Under the pieces are notes generated by a model that did not search any database, was not told the DNA's origin, and was given only the letters and a program-made list of their open reading frames with translations. A stretch of DNA of 64,000 bases from Alteromonas lipotrueae (GTDB lineage Bacteria; Pseudomonadota; Gammaproteobacteria; Enterobacterales; Alteromonadaceae): positions 186,001-250,000 of the forward strand of contig NZ_JAESDI010000008.1 in the NCBI RefSeq assembly GCF_019249215.1. Reading direction: 5' to 3'. Each line of letters opens with the position of its first letter. Positions within the stretch are counted from its first letter, which is position 1. Position numbers and translations under genes: made by a program. Positions 28,965 through 36,939 of this stretch are shown one piece after another.

Positions 28965-29582
28965 CTATTTCGGCCTGAAAAGCGCAAACATATTGCGACT
29001 ATCTACGGTGAAGTAATCCCCTGCTCCGCCACCACGCATGACAGGTTCAGCTTTCAACGTTTTATATACACCCGCTTCAATCATACCTTTTTGAATGTGA
29101 ACGCCTACTACCTCGCCCATGACAAACCAGCTTTCACATAAGCCGCCTTCTGCATTTTTTAGCTGTACGATATCGGTAAGCTTACATTCCATACTGACCG
29201 GGCTGGACTTAACCCGTGGTACATCAACAATGTGAGATTCAGCGGTGCTTAAACCAGCGAATGCGAACTCATCTTCATCAGATGCTAACGGTGCACTTGT
29301 TTGGTTCATTGCCTCAACTAATGATTTACTGACAAGATTCCAACAAAACTCACCGGTTTCTTTGATATTTTTCAGTGAATCTTTATCACCCACGCTAGAA
29401 AAACCGATAATAGGTGGTGTGTAATTAAGTGCATTAAAGAAACTGTAAGGCGCTAAATTGGGCTTACCGTCTTTACTTTTAGTCGAAATCCAGCCAATGG
29501 GTCTAGGCGCAATAATGGCATTAAACGGATCGTGTGCGAGGTTATGACCTAACTTGGGTTCGTAGAAGTGAATGTCAGACAA
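28965..29582 (-). CDS. Flavin reductase-like FMN-binding protein
   Basis: This 205-residue split-barrel protein is of the flavin reductase-like (DIM6/NTAB) family. Diagnostic segments include IIAPRPIGWISTKSKDGKPN near residue 25, APYSFFNALNYTPP, and SPVSMECKLTD. Members bind FMN and either reduce free flavin for a monooxygenase or act in unknown redox steps. No monooxygenase partner is adjacent. It stands alone. Confidence 0.85.
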   Translation of the reverse strand: MSDIHFYEPKLGHNLAHDPFNAIIAPRPIGWISTKSKDGKPNLAPYSFFNALNYTPPIIGFSSVGDKDSLKNIKETGEFCWNLVSKSLVEAMNQTSAPLASDEDEFAFAGLSTAESHIVDVPRVKSSPVSMECKLTDIVQLKNAEGGLCESWFVMGEVVGVHIQKGMIEAGVYKTLKAEPVMRGGGAGDYFTVDSRNMFALFRPK

Positions 29583-29736
29583 GAATGTTCCTTAGCGGCG
29601 AGTATCGTTACTTTACCATTATGAGTATAGCGCCTAAGACGTTCAATTAGCAGTAGTGGATACTCATTTAGATGAAGCATTTATCTGATGAACTGTGGCA
29701 CCGAAACAGACATACGAATGCCATTAATAGAAAATA

Positions 29737-29770
29737 AAAACGGCGTAAAGCCATGCTTATACGCCGTTTT
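29737..29770. terminator. Bidirectional-type terminator after the Lys-rich small gene
   Basis: The 11-bp arms AAAACGGCGTA and TACGCCGTTTT enclose a 12-nt loop. On the minus strand it is followed by TTATTTT, making it the terminator of the 38-residue gene. Confidence 0.85.
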
Positions 29771-29794
29771 ATAAATGTAAATTAATATAGCGAA

Positions 29795-29911
29795 CTATTT
29801 TTTCTTCGCTTTTTTAAGCTCTTTTTTAAGCTTTTTAAGTTTACCTTCTTGCTTAGAAATTTTAGCTTTTGTTACTTTGATTTCTTGTTTGACTTTTTTA
29901 GCTTTAGCCAT
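29795..29911 (-). CDS. 38-residue lysine-rich small protein
   Basis: About half of the residues are lysine (MAKAKKVKQE at the start, KKELKKAKKK at the end). There are no aromatic residues and a helix-friendly KLKKLKKELKK repeat. AAGGA lies eight bases before the ATG and a strong terminator follows the stop, so it is a complete transcription unit. The extreme charge suggests binding to nucleic acid or another polyanion, but that is inference. No family is recognised. It could be a spurious frame, yet both flanking signals argue for a real gene. Confidence 0.6.
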   Translation of the reverse strand: MAKAKKVKQEIKVTKAKISKQEGKLKKLKKELKKAKKK

Positions 29912-30024
29912 TGGAAATATCCTTTTATTACTATTGTTATTGAGTGAGGAATGCTAGGCATTATACGCCCACTCGATGTAATCACTGCTTTAAGAGCATA
30001 TGCATTTTTGATAAAGCAAAAGCG

Positions 30025-30195
30025 CTAATCTGAAGACTTGGCTTTTTGCTCTTCAGTGAATTCTTTAATAAACCGCCTGATCTCTCTAGCCGCTGTAGTA
30101 TCTAACTCTTCGCAGAGATGAATAAAGTCAGCACGCTCCTGATCATTTATGCGAATAATCAGCTGACTATTCTTTTTTTTCTTTTTCTTATCCAA
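30025..30195 (-). CDS. 56-residue ribbon-helix-helix-like small protein
   Basis: A TTG start preceded by GAGGA (six bases away) opens a basic stretch (MDKKKKKKNS), then QLIIRINDQERADF, a strand-then-helix pattern, and a second helix REIRRFIKEF. This order resembles ribbon-helix-helix (CopG/Arc-like) DNA-binding proteins. No toxin partner lies alongside, so a free-standing regulator is more likely than an antitoxin. It is transcribed toward the Lys-rich gene, about 110 bases away, and may share its message. Family assignment is by pattern only. Confidence 0.6.
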   Translation of the reverse strand: MDKKKKKKNSQLIIRINDQERADFIHLCEELDTTAAREIRRFIKEFTEEQKAKSSD

Positions 30196-30345
30196 TGTAA
30201 GTCCTCATCAAGAACTTCATTATGAGTTCATGCGGAATATGGCTATACACCATATATCAATTGTATATACACTTTCAAGGTTTATTGCTTTTATATGACA
30301 GTTTTGTTTAACCAAAATAGCAAATAACAAGAAAATTAGACGTAA

Positions 30346-30376
30346 AAAAACGGCCTTTGATTATCAAAGGCCGTTT
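30346..30376. terminator. Terminator after the AhpD-like gene
   Basis: The perfect 14-bp arms AAAAACGGCCTTTGA and TCAAAGGCCGTTTTT enclose a 3-nt loop, with A and T runs on both sides. It ends the minus-strand AhpD-like transcript and separates it from the ribbon-helix-helix gene. Confidence 0.88.
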
Positions 30377-30466
30377 TTGTATATTCATGTTTTACTTGAA
30401 CTTTCGTAAAACCATTGCTATTTCACTACGGGTAGAAGAGTTAGCTCTCTCTACCTTCTTCGTACC

Positions 30467-31018
30467 TTACTTCGGTTCCCAGGCAAACGATTTGAATGCA
30501 TCGTCTACTGGGGTTTCAGCTAGGTGGTTTGTGTAGTTACTCATCACTTTTTGCGCCAATATTAGAATAATCTCTAATAGTTGCTTATGCGCATAACCCG
30601 CATCGTAAAATGCTTTAAGCTGTGCATCTTCAATGTGGCCACGACCACGCGTTACTGCTAGTACGGTATCTTTCAAAGTGTTTAGCTTGGCATCAGAAAG
30701 GGTTTCGTCGTTACGTAACTCTTCAATTAGCTCATCACTTACTTTCATACTTTTAGCAATACCGGTATGTGCTGGTACGCAGTAATGACACGCATGCTCT
30801 ACGTTAACCGCTTGCCATACTACCGTAAGCTCTTCTGCATTGAATGACGTATCTTGTGCTAAGCCGTGAAGTACTTGATAACCTTCAAGCAACGTTGGCG
30901 CTTCCGCCATTACTGCATGCAAGTTAGGGATCATACCGAAAGCTTTTTGAGAATTATCAAGAAGTGGTTTAGCTGCTTCTGGTGCACTATCTGCTGTGTG
31001 TAATGTAAAATCGCTCAT
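30467..31018 (-). CDS. AhpD/carboxymuconolactone decarboxylase-family protein
   Basis: This 183-residue all-helical protein has the AhpD-type redox motif EHACHYCVPAHTGIA (CxxC with following His), as in alkylhydroperoxidase-like members that reduce peroxides. It lies divergent from a TetR-family regulator across 152 bases that contain two copies of a palindrome. It is therefore probably repressed by that regulator and induced by an electrophile or oxidant; the inducer is inferred. Confidence 0.88.
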   Translation of the reverse strand: MSDFTLHTADSAPEAAKPLLDNSQKAFGMIPNLHAVMAEAPTLLEGYQVLHGLAQDTSFNAEELTVVWQAVNVEHACHYCVPAHTGIAKSMKVSDELIEELRNDETLSDAKLNTLKDTVLAVTRGRGHIEDAQLKAFYDAGYAHKQLLEIILILAQKVMSNYTNHLAETPVDDAFKSFAWEPK

Positions 31019-31105
31019 GTCACTCTCCTATTGATGTGAACTGAAAACCAGTAACTAAAATGATAAATACTGATTACGTTTTGATGTAATACAATATAGG
31101 TTTAC

Positions 31106-31121
31106 TTGAACACTTGTTCAA
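31106..31121. promoter_or_regulatory. TetR-type operator, copy 1
   Basis: TTGAACA-CT-TGTTCAA is a perfect 7+2+7 palindrome. Together with the second copy 23 bases on, it lies between the divergent AhpD-like and TetR genes. It is a likely autoregulatory operator. Confidence 0.85.
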
Positions 31122-31128
31122 GCCATAA

Positions 31129-31144
31129 TTGAACAAGTGTTCAA
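31129..31144. promoter_or_regulatory. TetR-type operator, copy 2
   Basis: TTGAACA-AG-TGTTCAA repeats the first palindrome with the central pair complemented. The centre-to-centre distance of 23 bases is about two helical turns, so two regulator dimers could bind on one face of the DNA. Confidence 0.85.
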
Positions 31145-31170
31145 AACATTCAAATATAAGGTATACCAGA

Positions 31171-31752
31171 ATGAAATATGAAGAGTCTGAAGTGATTGAG
31201 AAGGCAACGGCGCTTTTTTGGCAAAAAGGCTTTCAGGCCGCTGGTATGCGCGACATTCAACAAGCGCTAGATATGCGACCCGGCAGTATTTACGCTCGCT
31301 TTAAAAGTAAAGAAGGCTTGTTCCAGTTAGTAGTGGAAAAGTATGTTACGAACAGCCAAGAAAAACTCAGCATTGTTATTGAGGCTGTCAGCCCCCTTGA
31401 CGCTTTACGCGAATTTTTCGTCAGCGAGCTTATTAATCCTGAAGAAATGCGCTTCCAGCGCCAATGCTTATTAATTAAGTCTATTACCGAATTAGAGATG
31501 CTGGGTGAAAACGGGAAACAATCTGTGCTTGATGGCATGAGTACCTTAAAAGCGTGCTTCAAATCGATTGTAGAAAAGGCCGTTCAAACTAACTCTCTAC
31601 CTTCGAGCACACCGATTGATAAAGCCGCAGATTGGTTACAAAACCAATTTATAGGCCTTCGCACTTTTGCGTTAATGCAAAGCGACGATCACGCCATCGA
31701 AACCATGATAGATAAAGTACTCATCGATCTTAAAACTTCTTGGCCTGAGTGA
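31171..31752 (+). CDS. TetR-family transcriptional regulator
   Basis: This 193-residue regulator has an N-terminal helix-turn-helix (about 3-50: EVIEKATALFWQKGFQAAGM, then ALDMRPGSIYARFKSKEGLF) of the AcuR/NemR-like TetR branch and a helical ligand domain. The ATG was chosen because an upstream in-frame start would lie inside the operator palindrome and would put 14 odd residues before a standard TetR opening. AAGG precedes it. Two operators upstream indicate that it controls itself and the divergent AhpD-like gene. Confidence 0.9.
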   Translation: MKYEESEVIEKATALFWQKGFQAAGMRDIQQALDMRPGSIYARFKSKEGLFQLVVEKYVTNSQEKLSIVIEAVSPLDALREFFVSELINPEEMRFQRQCLLIKSITELEMLGENGKQSVLDGMSTLKACFKSIVEKAVQTNSLPSSTPIDKAADWLQNQFIGLRTFALMQSDDHAIETMIDKVLIDLKTSWPE

Positions 31753-31790
31753 AAGATGTATATGGTGAACCCGCTTTACCCCTTCACAAT

Positions 31791-31855
31791 GTGAACGCCT
31801 TGGTAGACCTTCCATGGATGGATTTACCACGAGTTTTTAAGTGTTAGCTGTTCAC
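31791..31855. repeat. Degenerate copy of the CATGGATG-core hairpin repeat
   Basis: This segment ends in GTGAAC and GTTCAC arms and contains TCCATGGATGGA then TTTACCACGAGTTTTTAA. The inner half aligns closely with the second, fuller repeat about 120 bases on. It lies between the TetR gene and a small membrane-protein gene. No open frame with a ribosome-binding site fits it. Confidence 0.6.
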
Positions 31856-31870
31856 TCGTGCATCTATAGA

Positions 31871-31974
31871 GCATTGGGAGAGTATGCATTAGAAACCTTC
31901 CACAGCATGGATGCTGTGGCAGAGCGCCCATGGATGGGTTTACCGCGAGTTTCTAATGCACACTCTCCCAACGC
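31871..31974. repeat. Cloverleaf-type palindromic repeat (MITE/REP-like)
   Basis: The 104-base element has 26-base terminal arms (GCATTGGGAGAGT... and its complement) matching at 24 positions. Inside are two further palindromes, CCACAGCAT-GG-ATGCTGTGG and CCCAT-GG-ATGGG. The whole can fold into a stem with two internal hairpins. Both arm mismatches become G-U pairs in the minus-strand RNA, which suggests selection for structure. No transposase is nearby. Frames read through it on both strands are by-products of the symmetry. Confidence 0.8.
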
Positions 31975-32014
31975 CCTTTCAACCTTTCGAGCTTTCAACT
32001 TCCCATCCAAACAG

Positions 32015-32191
32015 CTAGCTAAGCAGCATCCGCAGAAGTTGTGCAACAAGTAGAATGCCCATTAGCGGCCATATCCACTTAGACCACTTGGCGGTGTCTT
32101 CATCACTAATGCGCATTTTCGAGCGCTCGATAAGTGGTATTACTATAAAAAGTGCGCCGAACAGTACGGCAAGTATGATTAAAACTTCCAT
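32015..32191 (-). CDS. 58-residue two-helix membrane protein
   Basis: The frame opens MEVLIILAVLFGALFIVIPL, a hydrophobic helix, then a polar turn (IERSKMRISDEDTAKWSKW) and a second helix (WPLMGILLVAQLLRML). The ATG lies 13 bases inside the end of the ubiF-like gene, so translation is probably coupled to it. It is inferred to be an inner-membrane microprotein. No family is recognised. The overlap, charge pattern and absence of rare stops argue for a real gene. Confidence 0.6.
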   Translation of the reverse strand: MEVLIILAVLFGALFIVIPLIERSKMRISDEDTAKWSKWIWPLMGILLVAQLLRMLLS

Positions 32192-33435
32192 TCTCGCATC
32201 CCTATCGCATATTTAAGTACTTCCCGTTTAGCTGGCTCAAAGTGTTGTGCCACAGAAAGTAATTGGTTTCTTAACCATTTAATGGGGCCGATATCGTTAC
32301 TAAACAAGCCATAGAAACCGTCCATGGCAGACATCATCAAGCCATTATCACGCTGGCGTGGCTTTTCGTAGCTTGTTATTAAGCGGCTTTTAAACGCTAG
32401 CGACGTTAAGTCGATACCTTCGCCGGTCACCGCTAATAAGGTTTCAACATCTCTAAACCCTAAGTTAACTCCCTGCCCTGCCAATGGGTTAATGGTGTGG
32501 GCGGCATCGCCCACCAAAATAACGCTATCGGTAACATAGCGGCTAGCATGTGCACGGGTTAACGGGAATGTAGCTTTGTCTATTACTGTAAAGTCGTTAC
32601 CGTTTTTTATTAGCTCACTGGGAAAGGCTTCTATAATGGCTTGTTTTAATTGTGCGGCATTAAGGGTTGATAACCGCTTAAGTTCATCGGGCGAGTCGTA
32701 CCATACTAACGAGGCGTAATTGTCGAACATTGGCAATAAGGCTTTAGGGCCTTCAGGGGTAAATTCTTGCCATGTAATGGCGTTAACCGGGTTTGCCATT
32801 TCAATAGTAATACCCATAGCTTGTTGGCGGTATTGCCAACCCGATACACCAATATTTGCAGATTGCCTAACTTGCGAGGCCGCACCATCGGCACCTATCA
32901 ACCACTTAGCGTGAATAGTTTCGCCGTTATCAAGACTAAGGATAGCGGCGTGGGCCAATGACGCTGCAGAATTAGCCGAGCTATTAACTGAGCTATCAAC
33001 TGAGTTACTAACTGAGCTATTGCCAAGCGCGATATCAGTCACCTTACAGCCAGTAAACCATGTTACGTTGTCAAACGCCTTTAATGCTTGATGACACCCT
33101 AATTGCAATAAACGGTTTTCAACAAAAAAGCCTAGCTGAGGTACATCGATACTTTGCGCTGTAAAGTCTGTTCGATGCGCGGGATCGTCCCACACACTCA
33201 GGCCCGTATAGGGCTTAACACGCATTGTTTCAATGTATTCCCACGCGCCTAACGAGGTTAATAACGATACAGACGCGTCACTAATGGCAGATACTCTTAA
33301 GTCTGGCTTACTGGCCTCGTCAAAAGCTTTGGGCAAGTGGGGCTCAATTATAGCTACCCGGTATTGCTGCTTCGCTAAGCCCAATGCAAGCGCAGCCCCA
33401 ACCATGCCACCACCATTTATACAAAAATCATACAT
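32179..33435 (-). CDS. ubiF: FAD-dependent ubiquinone-biosynthesis hydroxylase (UbiH/UbiF family)
   Basis: This 418-residue flavoprotein hydroxylates a ubiquinone precursor ring. Motifs include the N-terminal FAD site GGGMVGAALALGLA, the DG motif region around WLIGADGAASQVR, and the second FAD site GDAAHTINPLAGQGVNLGFRD. UbiF, UbiH and UbiI are hard to separate by eye. UbiF is chosen because the gene faces miaB-ybeZ-ybeY-ybeX-lnt, as in E. coli. A Ser/Asn/Val-rich insert of about 16 residues (near residue 150) is encoded by a 12-bp minisatellite. It overlaps a small membrane-protein gene at its 3' end. Confidence 0.88.
   Translation of the reverse strand: MYDFCINGGGMVGAALALGLAKQQYRVAIIEPHLPKAFDEASKPDLRVSAISDASVSLLTSLGAWEYIETMRVKPYTGLSVWDDPAHRTDFTAQSIDVPQLGFFVENRLLQLGCHQALKAFDNVTWFTGCKVTDIALGNSSVSNSVDSSVNSSANSAASLAHAAILSLDNGETIHAKWLIGADGAASQVRQSANIGVSGWQYRQQAMGITIEMANPVNAITWQEFTPEGPKALLPMFDNYASLVWYDSPDELKRLSTLNAAQLKQAIIEAFPSELIKNGNDFTVIDKATFPLTRAHASRYVTDSVILVGDAAHTINPLAGQGVNLGFRDVETLLAVTGEGIDLTSLAFKSRLITSYEKPRQRDNGLMMSAMDGFYGLFSNDIGPIKWLRNQLLSVAQHFEPAKREVLKYAIGMREWKF
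32978..33025. repeat. In-frame 12-bp minisatellite inside ubiF
   Basis: Four tandem 12-base units of the form GAGCTATTAACT (variants GAGCTATCAACT, GAGTTACTAACT and GAGCTATTGCCA) lie in the coding strand's complement. Each adds four residues (of the type VNSS or VDSS), so gain or loss of a unit keeps the reading frame. Confidence 0.85.
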
Positions 33436-33597
33436 ACTATAAATCTCTTCTACTTACCCAATAGCTTACTCGCTTTGCACTAATAAATAATACGAATGTG
33501 AGCCCAAATACGTTCGCCATTTTAATTTACTAATATCTTCTGCTTCATGCTTTATATCAACCACACCGCCCTTGCAAGATGGCAGTGCATTAAATTC

Positions 33598-33632
33598 CGT
33601 CGAATGTGGGTGAATACACTGGGCATTCGACG
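33598..33632. promoter_or_regulatory. Inverted repeat in the ubiF-miaB intergenic region
   Basis: The perfect 9-bp arms CGTCGAATG and CATTCGACG are separated by 17 bases. The 352-base divergent region must hold the promoters of both ubiF and miaB. The element could be an operator or an RNA hairpin; no T run follows, so it is not a terminator. A plausible -10 element (TAAAAT) lies just to its right, on the miaB side. Confidence 0.5.
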
Positions 33633-33787
33633 TTATAACAGGTAAAATACGCGGCTATTTTGAACATCTTCCCAAAACTGCAGTGGCAGGCTTTGCCAGA
33701 ATTTACACCTAACCTAGTTAGCGTGTGGCATTTTCAACCGCCAGTCAATTGCTTACGGGAACTCTATCAGGTTATCGACTAGTTGTT

Positions 33788-35221
33788 ATGACTAAAAAGC
33801 TGTATATCAAAACCTGGGGCTGCCAAATGAACGAGTACGACTCGGAGAAAATGGCAGACTTACTCGACTCTACTCATGGCTACACTGCAGCAGAAACTGC
33901 GGAAGAAGCCGATGTTATCTTGCTTAATACGTGCTCTATTCGTGAAAAAGCACAAGAAAAGGTGTTCCACCAACTTGGTCGTTGGAAGAACCTTAAACAA
34001 GATAACCCCGAGCTTATCATTGGCGTAGGCGGTTGCGTAGCTTCTCAAGAAGGTAGCGTTATTCGACAGCGCGCGCCTTATGTTGATTTAGTTTTCGGCC
34101 CGCAAACCTTACATCGTTTGCCCGAAATGATTAACCAACTTAAAGGCGGCGAAAAGTCGGTTATCGACGTAAGCTTCCCTGAAATTGAGAAATTTGACCG
34201 TTTACCTGAGCCTCGAGCTGAAGGCCCTACGGCGTTCGTTTCTATTATGGAAGGCTGTTCTAAGTACTGCACATTCTGCGTAGTACCTTATACCCGTGGT
34301 GAAGAAGTAAGCCGTCCGGTAGATGACGTATTACTTGAAATTGCCCAGCTAGCCGGTCAAGGCGTACGCGAAGTTAACTTGTTAGGCCAGAACGTAAACG
34401 CGTTTCGCGGTGAGAACCACGATGGAACCGTATGTCGCTTTGCCGAGTTATTAGAACTTGTTGCAGCTATCGATGGTATAGACAGGATTCGTTATACCAC
34501 GTCGCATCCGGTTGAGTTTACCGATGATATTATCGACGTGTACGCCACTATTCCTGAGCTTGTTGATCACCTCCATTTGCCTGTGCAAAGTGGTTCAGAC
34601 CGAATTCTTAACTTAATGAAGCGTGGTCATACCGCTATTGAGTATAAGTCTAAAATTCGTAAGCTTCGTAAAGTTCGCCCAAATATTAGTATGTCGAGCG
34701 ACTTTATCATTGGTTTCCCAGGTGAAACCGATGCTGACTTTGAAGCCACAATGGACCTTATTCAGGCCATTGATTACGACCTAAGCTTTAGCTTCATTTA
34801 CAGTGCTCGCCCTGGTACACCCGCGGCAGATGCAGTAGATGATGTAACCGAAGACGCCAAGAAGCAGCGTTTATACCTTTTACAGCAACGTATCAACCAA
34901 CAAGCGTTGCGTATTGCGCGTAACATGGTAGGTACTGAACAACGTATTTTGGTAGAAGGCCCGTCAAAGAAAAATCCTATGGAGCTTTCTGGCCGTACTG
35001 AAAATAACCGCGTGGTTAACTTCGAAGGTACGCCGGATATGATTGGTGAATTCGTAGATGTGAAAGTGACAGACGTATTCTCCAATTCATTACGTGGTGA
35101 TGTTATTCGCCGTGAAGATGAAATGGGCTTGCGTGTTGCTGTTTCGCCCCAATCTATTATGGCCAAGCACGAGGCTGACTTGCCTGACGCGATAGGCGTA
35201 GGTCAATTTAACCCAGCATAA
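33788..35221 (+). CDS. miaB: tRNA-2-methylthio-N6-dimethylallyladenosine synthase MiaB
   Basis: MiaB adds the 2-methylthio group to i6A37 in tRNAs reading UNN codons. The 477-residue protein has an N-terminal cluster domain ([27 protein letters not shown]), the radical-SAM motif CSKYCTFC (CxxxCxxC), and a C-terminal TRAM domain (about 380-445). The start [15 protein letters not shown] matches the E. coli protein exactly in position. A 21-codon upstream in-frame extension is not homologous. It heads the miaB-ybeZ-ybeY-ybeX-lnt run. Confidence 0.97.
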   Translation: MTKKLYIKTWGCQMNEYDSEKMADLLDSTHGYTAAETAEEADVILLNTCSIREKAQEKVFHQLGRWKNLKQDNPELIIGVGGCVASQEGSVIRQRAPYVDLVFGPQTLHRLPEMINQLKGGEKSVIDVSFPEIEKFDRLPEPRAEGPTAFVSIMEGCSKYCTFCVVPYTRGEEVSRPVDDVLLEIAQLAGQGVREVNLLGQNVNAFRGENHDGTVCRFAELLELVAAIDGIDRIRYTTSHPVEFTDDIIDVYATIPELVDHLHLPVQSGSDRILNLMKRGHTAIEYKSKIRKLRKVRPNISMSSDFIIGFPGETDADFEATMDLIQAIDYDLSFSFIYSARPGTPAADAVDDVTEDAKKQRLYLLQQRINQQALRIARNMVGTEQRILVEGPSKKNPMELSGRTENNRVVNFEGTPDMIGEFVDVKVTDVFSNSLRGDVIRREDEMGLRVAVSPQSIMAKHEADLPDAIGVGQFNPA

Positions 35222-35247
35222 ATATTGAAAGTGAGGAATACAGTAGT

Positions 35248-36348
35248 TTGAGTACATTGGTAAGTAATGAATTTGATTTAGAGCCGGCAGACACAAAACG
35301 TTTGTCTAACTTATGTGGGCCGTTTAACGACAACATCAAGCAAATAGAGCGCAGGTTGGGAGTAGAAATTACTTACCGGAATAATGCGTTCAAGGTGCTA
35401 GGTGAGCCACGTCAAATTCAGAGCGCCACTGAGTTACTTAAGCAACTGTATGTAGAAACTCAGCCAGTAAAAGGCCGCTTACCTGAACTTGAACCTGAGC
35501 AAGTACACTTAGCCATTCAACAGGCCGCGGCTCTAGAGCAAGATACAGAGTCAGGCACTGGCGATTTCGGTAAAGAAGTACACATTCGCACGAAACGCGG
35601 CGTTATTAAGCCCCGTAACCCGAATCAAGCTCAGTATGTAGCTAATGTTCTCAATTATGATATTACCTTTGGTGTAGGCCCTGCAGGTACAGGTAAAACG
35701 TATTTAGCCGTTGCTGCAGCAGTTGATGCGCTAGAACGCCAAGAAATACGTAGAATACTACTCACTCGCCCTGCTGTAGAAGCGGGTGAGAAGCTAGGCT
35801 TTTTGCCAGGTGACCTTTCACAGAAAGTAGACCCTTACCTGCGCCCGCTTTACGATGCTTTATTTGAGATGCTTGGTTTCGAAAAAGTAGAAAAATTAAT
35901 GGAACGTAACGTAATAGAAGTTGCACCATTAGCCTATATGCGTGGCCGTACGTTAAACGATGCCTTTATTATTTTGGATGAGAGTCAAAATACCACGGTT
36001 GAACAAATGAAAATGTTCTTAACCCGTATCGGCTTTAATTCTAAAGCGGTGATCACCGGTGATATCACCCAAGTTGATTTACCACGTGGTGCCCGCTCTG
36101 GTTTGCGCCACGCTATTGAAGTATTGAGTAACGTTGACGATATTTCGTTTAACTTCTTCAACGCTGAAGATGTGGTCAGACACCCTGTAGTAGCCCGAAT
36201 CGTGCGTGCTTATGAACATTATGACGCCGAACAAGAGCGTGTTCGCAAAGAGAAGAAAGAGGAAGCTTTGCGTCTTCAACGTGAACAAGCTGATGCTAAC
36301 GCCTCATCTAATAGCTCATCTGCACAACAAAATAGCGATAGCCAGTGA
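35248..36348 (+). CDS. ybeZ: PhoH-like ATPase YbeZ
   Basis: This 366-residue P-loop ATPase has Walker [12 protein letters not shown] and Walker [10 protein letters not shown]. It opens with an N-terminal KH-like segment (about 25-65). The TTG start with GAGGA ten bases upstream yields [11 protein letters not shown]. The C-terminal tail is low-complexity and rich in Lys/Glu, then Asn/Ser. YbeZ partners YbeY in ribosome and RNA quality control. The start codon of ybeY overlaps its stop as GTGA. Confidence 0.93.
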   Translation: MSTLVSNEFDLEPADTKRLSNLCGPFNDNIKQIERRLGVEITYRNNAFKVLGEPRQIQSATELLKQLYVETQPVKGRLPELEPEQVHLAIQQAAALEQDTESGTGDFGKEVHIRTKRGVIKPRNPNQAQYVANVLNYDITFGVGPAGTGKTYLAVAAAVDALERQEIRRILLTRPAVEAGEKLGFLPGDLSQKVDPYLRPLYDALFEMLGFEKVEKLMERNVIEVAPLAYMRGRTLNDAFIILDESQNTTVEQMKMFLTRIGFNSKAVITGDITQVDLPRGARSGLRHAIEVLSNVDDISFNFFNAEDVVRHPVVARIVRAYEHYDAEQERVRKEKKEEALRLQREQADANASSNSSSAQQNSDSQ

Positions 36349-36812
36349 TAGCTATTGTAGATTACCAGCAAGCTTATGAAGCTGACGCGGAAATGGCTAA
36401 GGCCATTCCCTCTGTTGAGCAAATCGAAACATGGGCCAATGCAGTCCTTGTGGCGGAAAATACTGGTGAGCAAGAAATTACCGTACGCTTCACTGATGAT
36501 GAAGAGTCACAAACGCTAAACCATGAATACAGAGGTAAAAATAAGCCTACTAATGTGCTGTCTTTTCCCTTTGAAGTTCCACCTGGCATAGAAATGAACC
36601 TGCTTGGTGATTTGGTTATTTGTGTGCCTGTGATCATGCGTGAAGCGGTAGAGCAAGACAAAGCCCCCACCAACCACTATGCCCATATGGTCGTTCACGG
36701 AATATTACATCTTCTGGGCTACGATCATATAAACGATGCTGATGCTGAGATTATGGAAGCAAAAGAAATTCGTATATTGGCATCTTTAAATATTGGTAAT
36801 CCTTATCAATAA
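36345..36812 (+). CDS. ybeY: Endoribonuclease YbeY
   Basis: YbeY is a single-strand endoribonuclease that takes part in 16S rRNA 3' maturation and ribosome quality control. The 155-residue protein has the metal-binding motif [11 protein letters not shown] and the upstream [18 protein letters not shown] segment. Its GTG start overlaps the ybeZ stop by four bases, so the two are translationally coupled. Confidence 0.96.
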   Translation: MIAIVDYQQAYEADAEMAKAIPSVEQIETWANAVLVAENTGEQEITVRFTDDEESQTLNHEYRGKNKPTNVLSFPFEVPPGIEMNLLGDLVICVPVIMREAVEQDKAPTNHYAHMVVHGILHLLGYDHINDADAEIMEAKEIRILASLNIGNPYQ

Positions 36813-36939
36813 AACCCAATAGCGCCAACAAGTTACACTTGGGCAGTTGCGTAATTTATGTGCAAATAAACAATAAAGCATTGACGCCCCTCCCCAAGAC
36901 ATTTAACGTTGACGTTGTATCAATAAATTAGCGGACATT

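Noticed and set aside
31841..32053. Overlapping reading frames on both strands through the palindromic repeat
   Set aside because: They arise from the inverted symmetry of the repeat and have no ribosome-binding site or protein-like composition.
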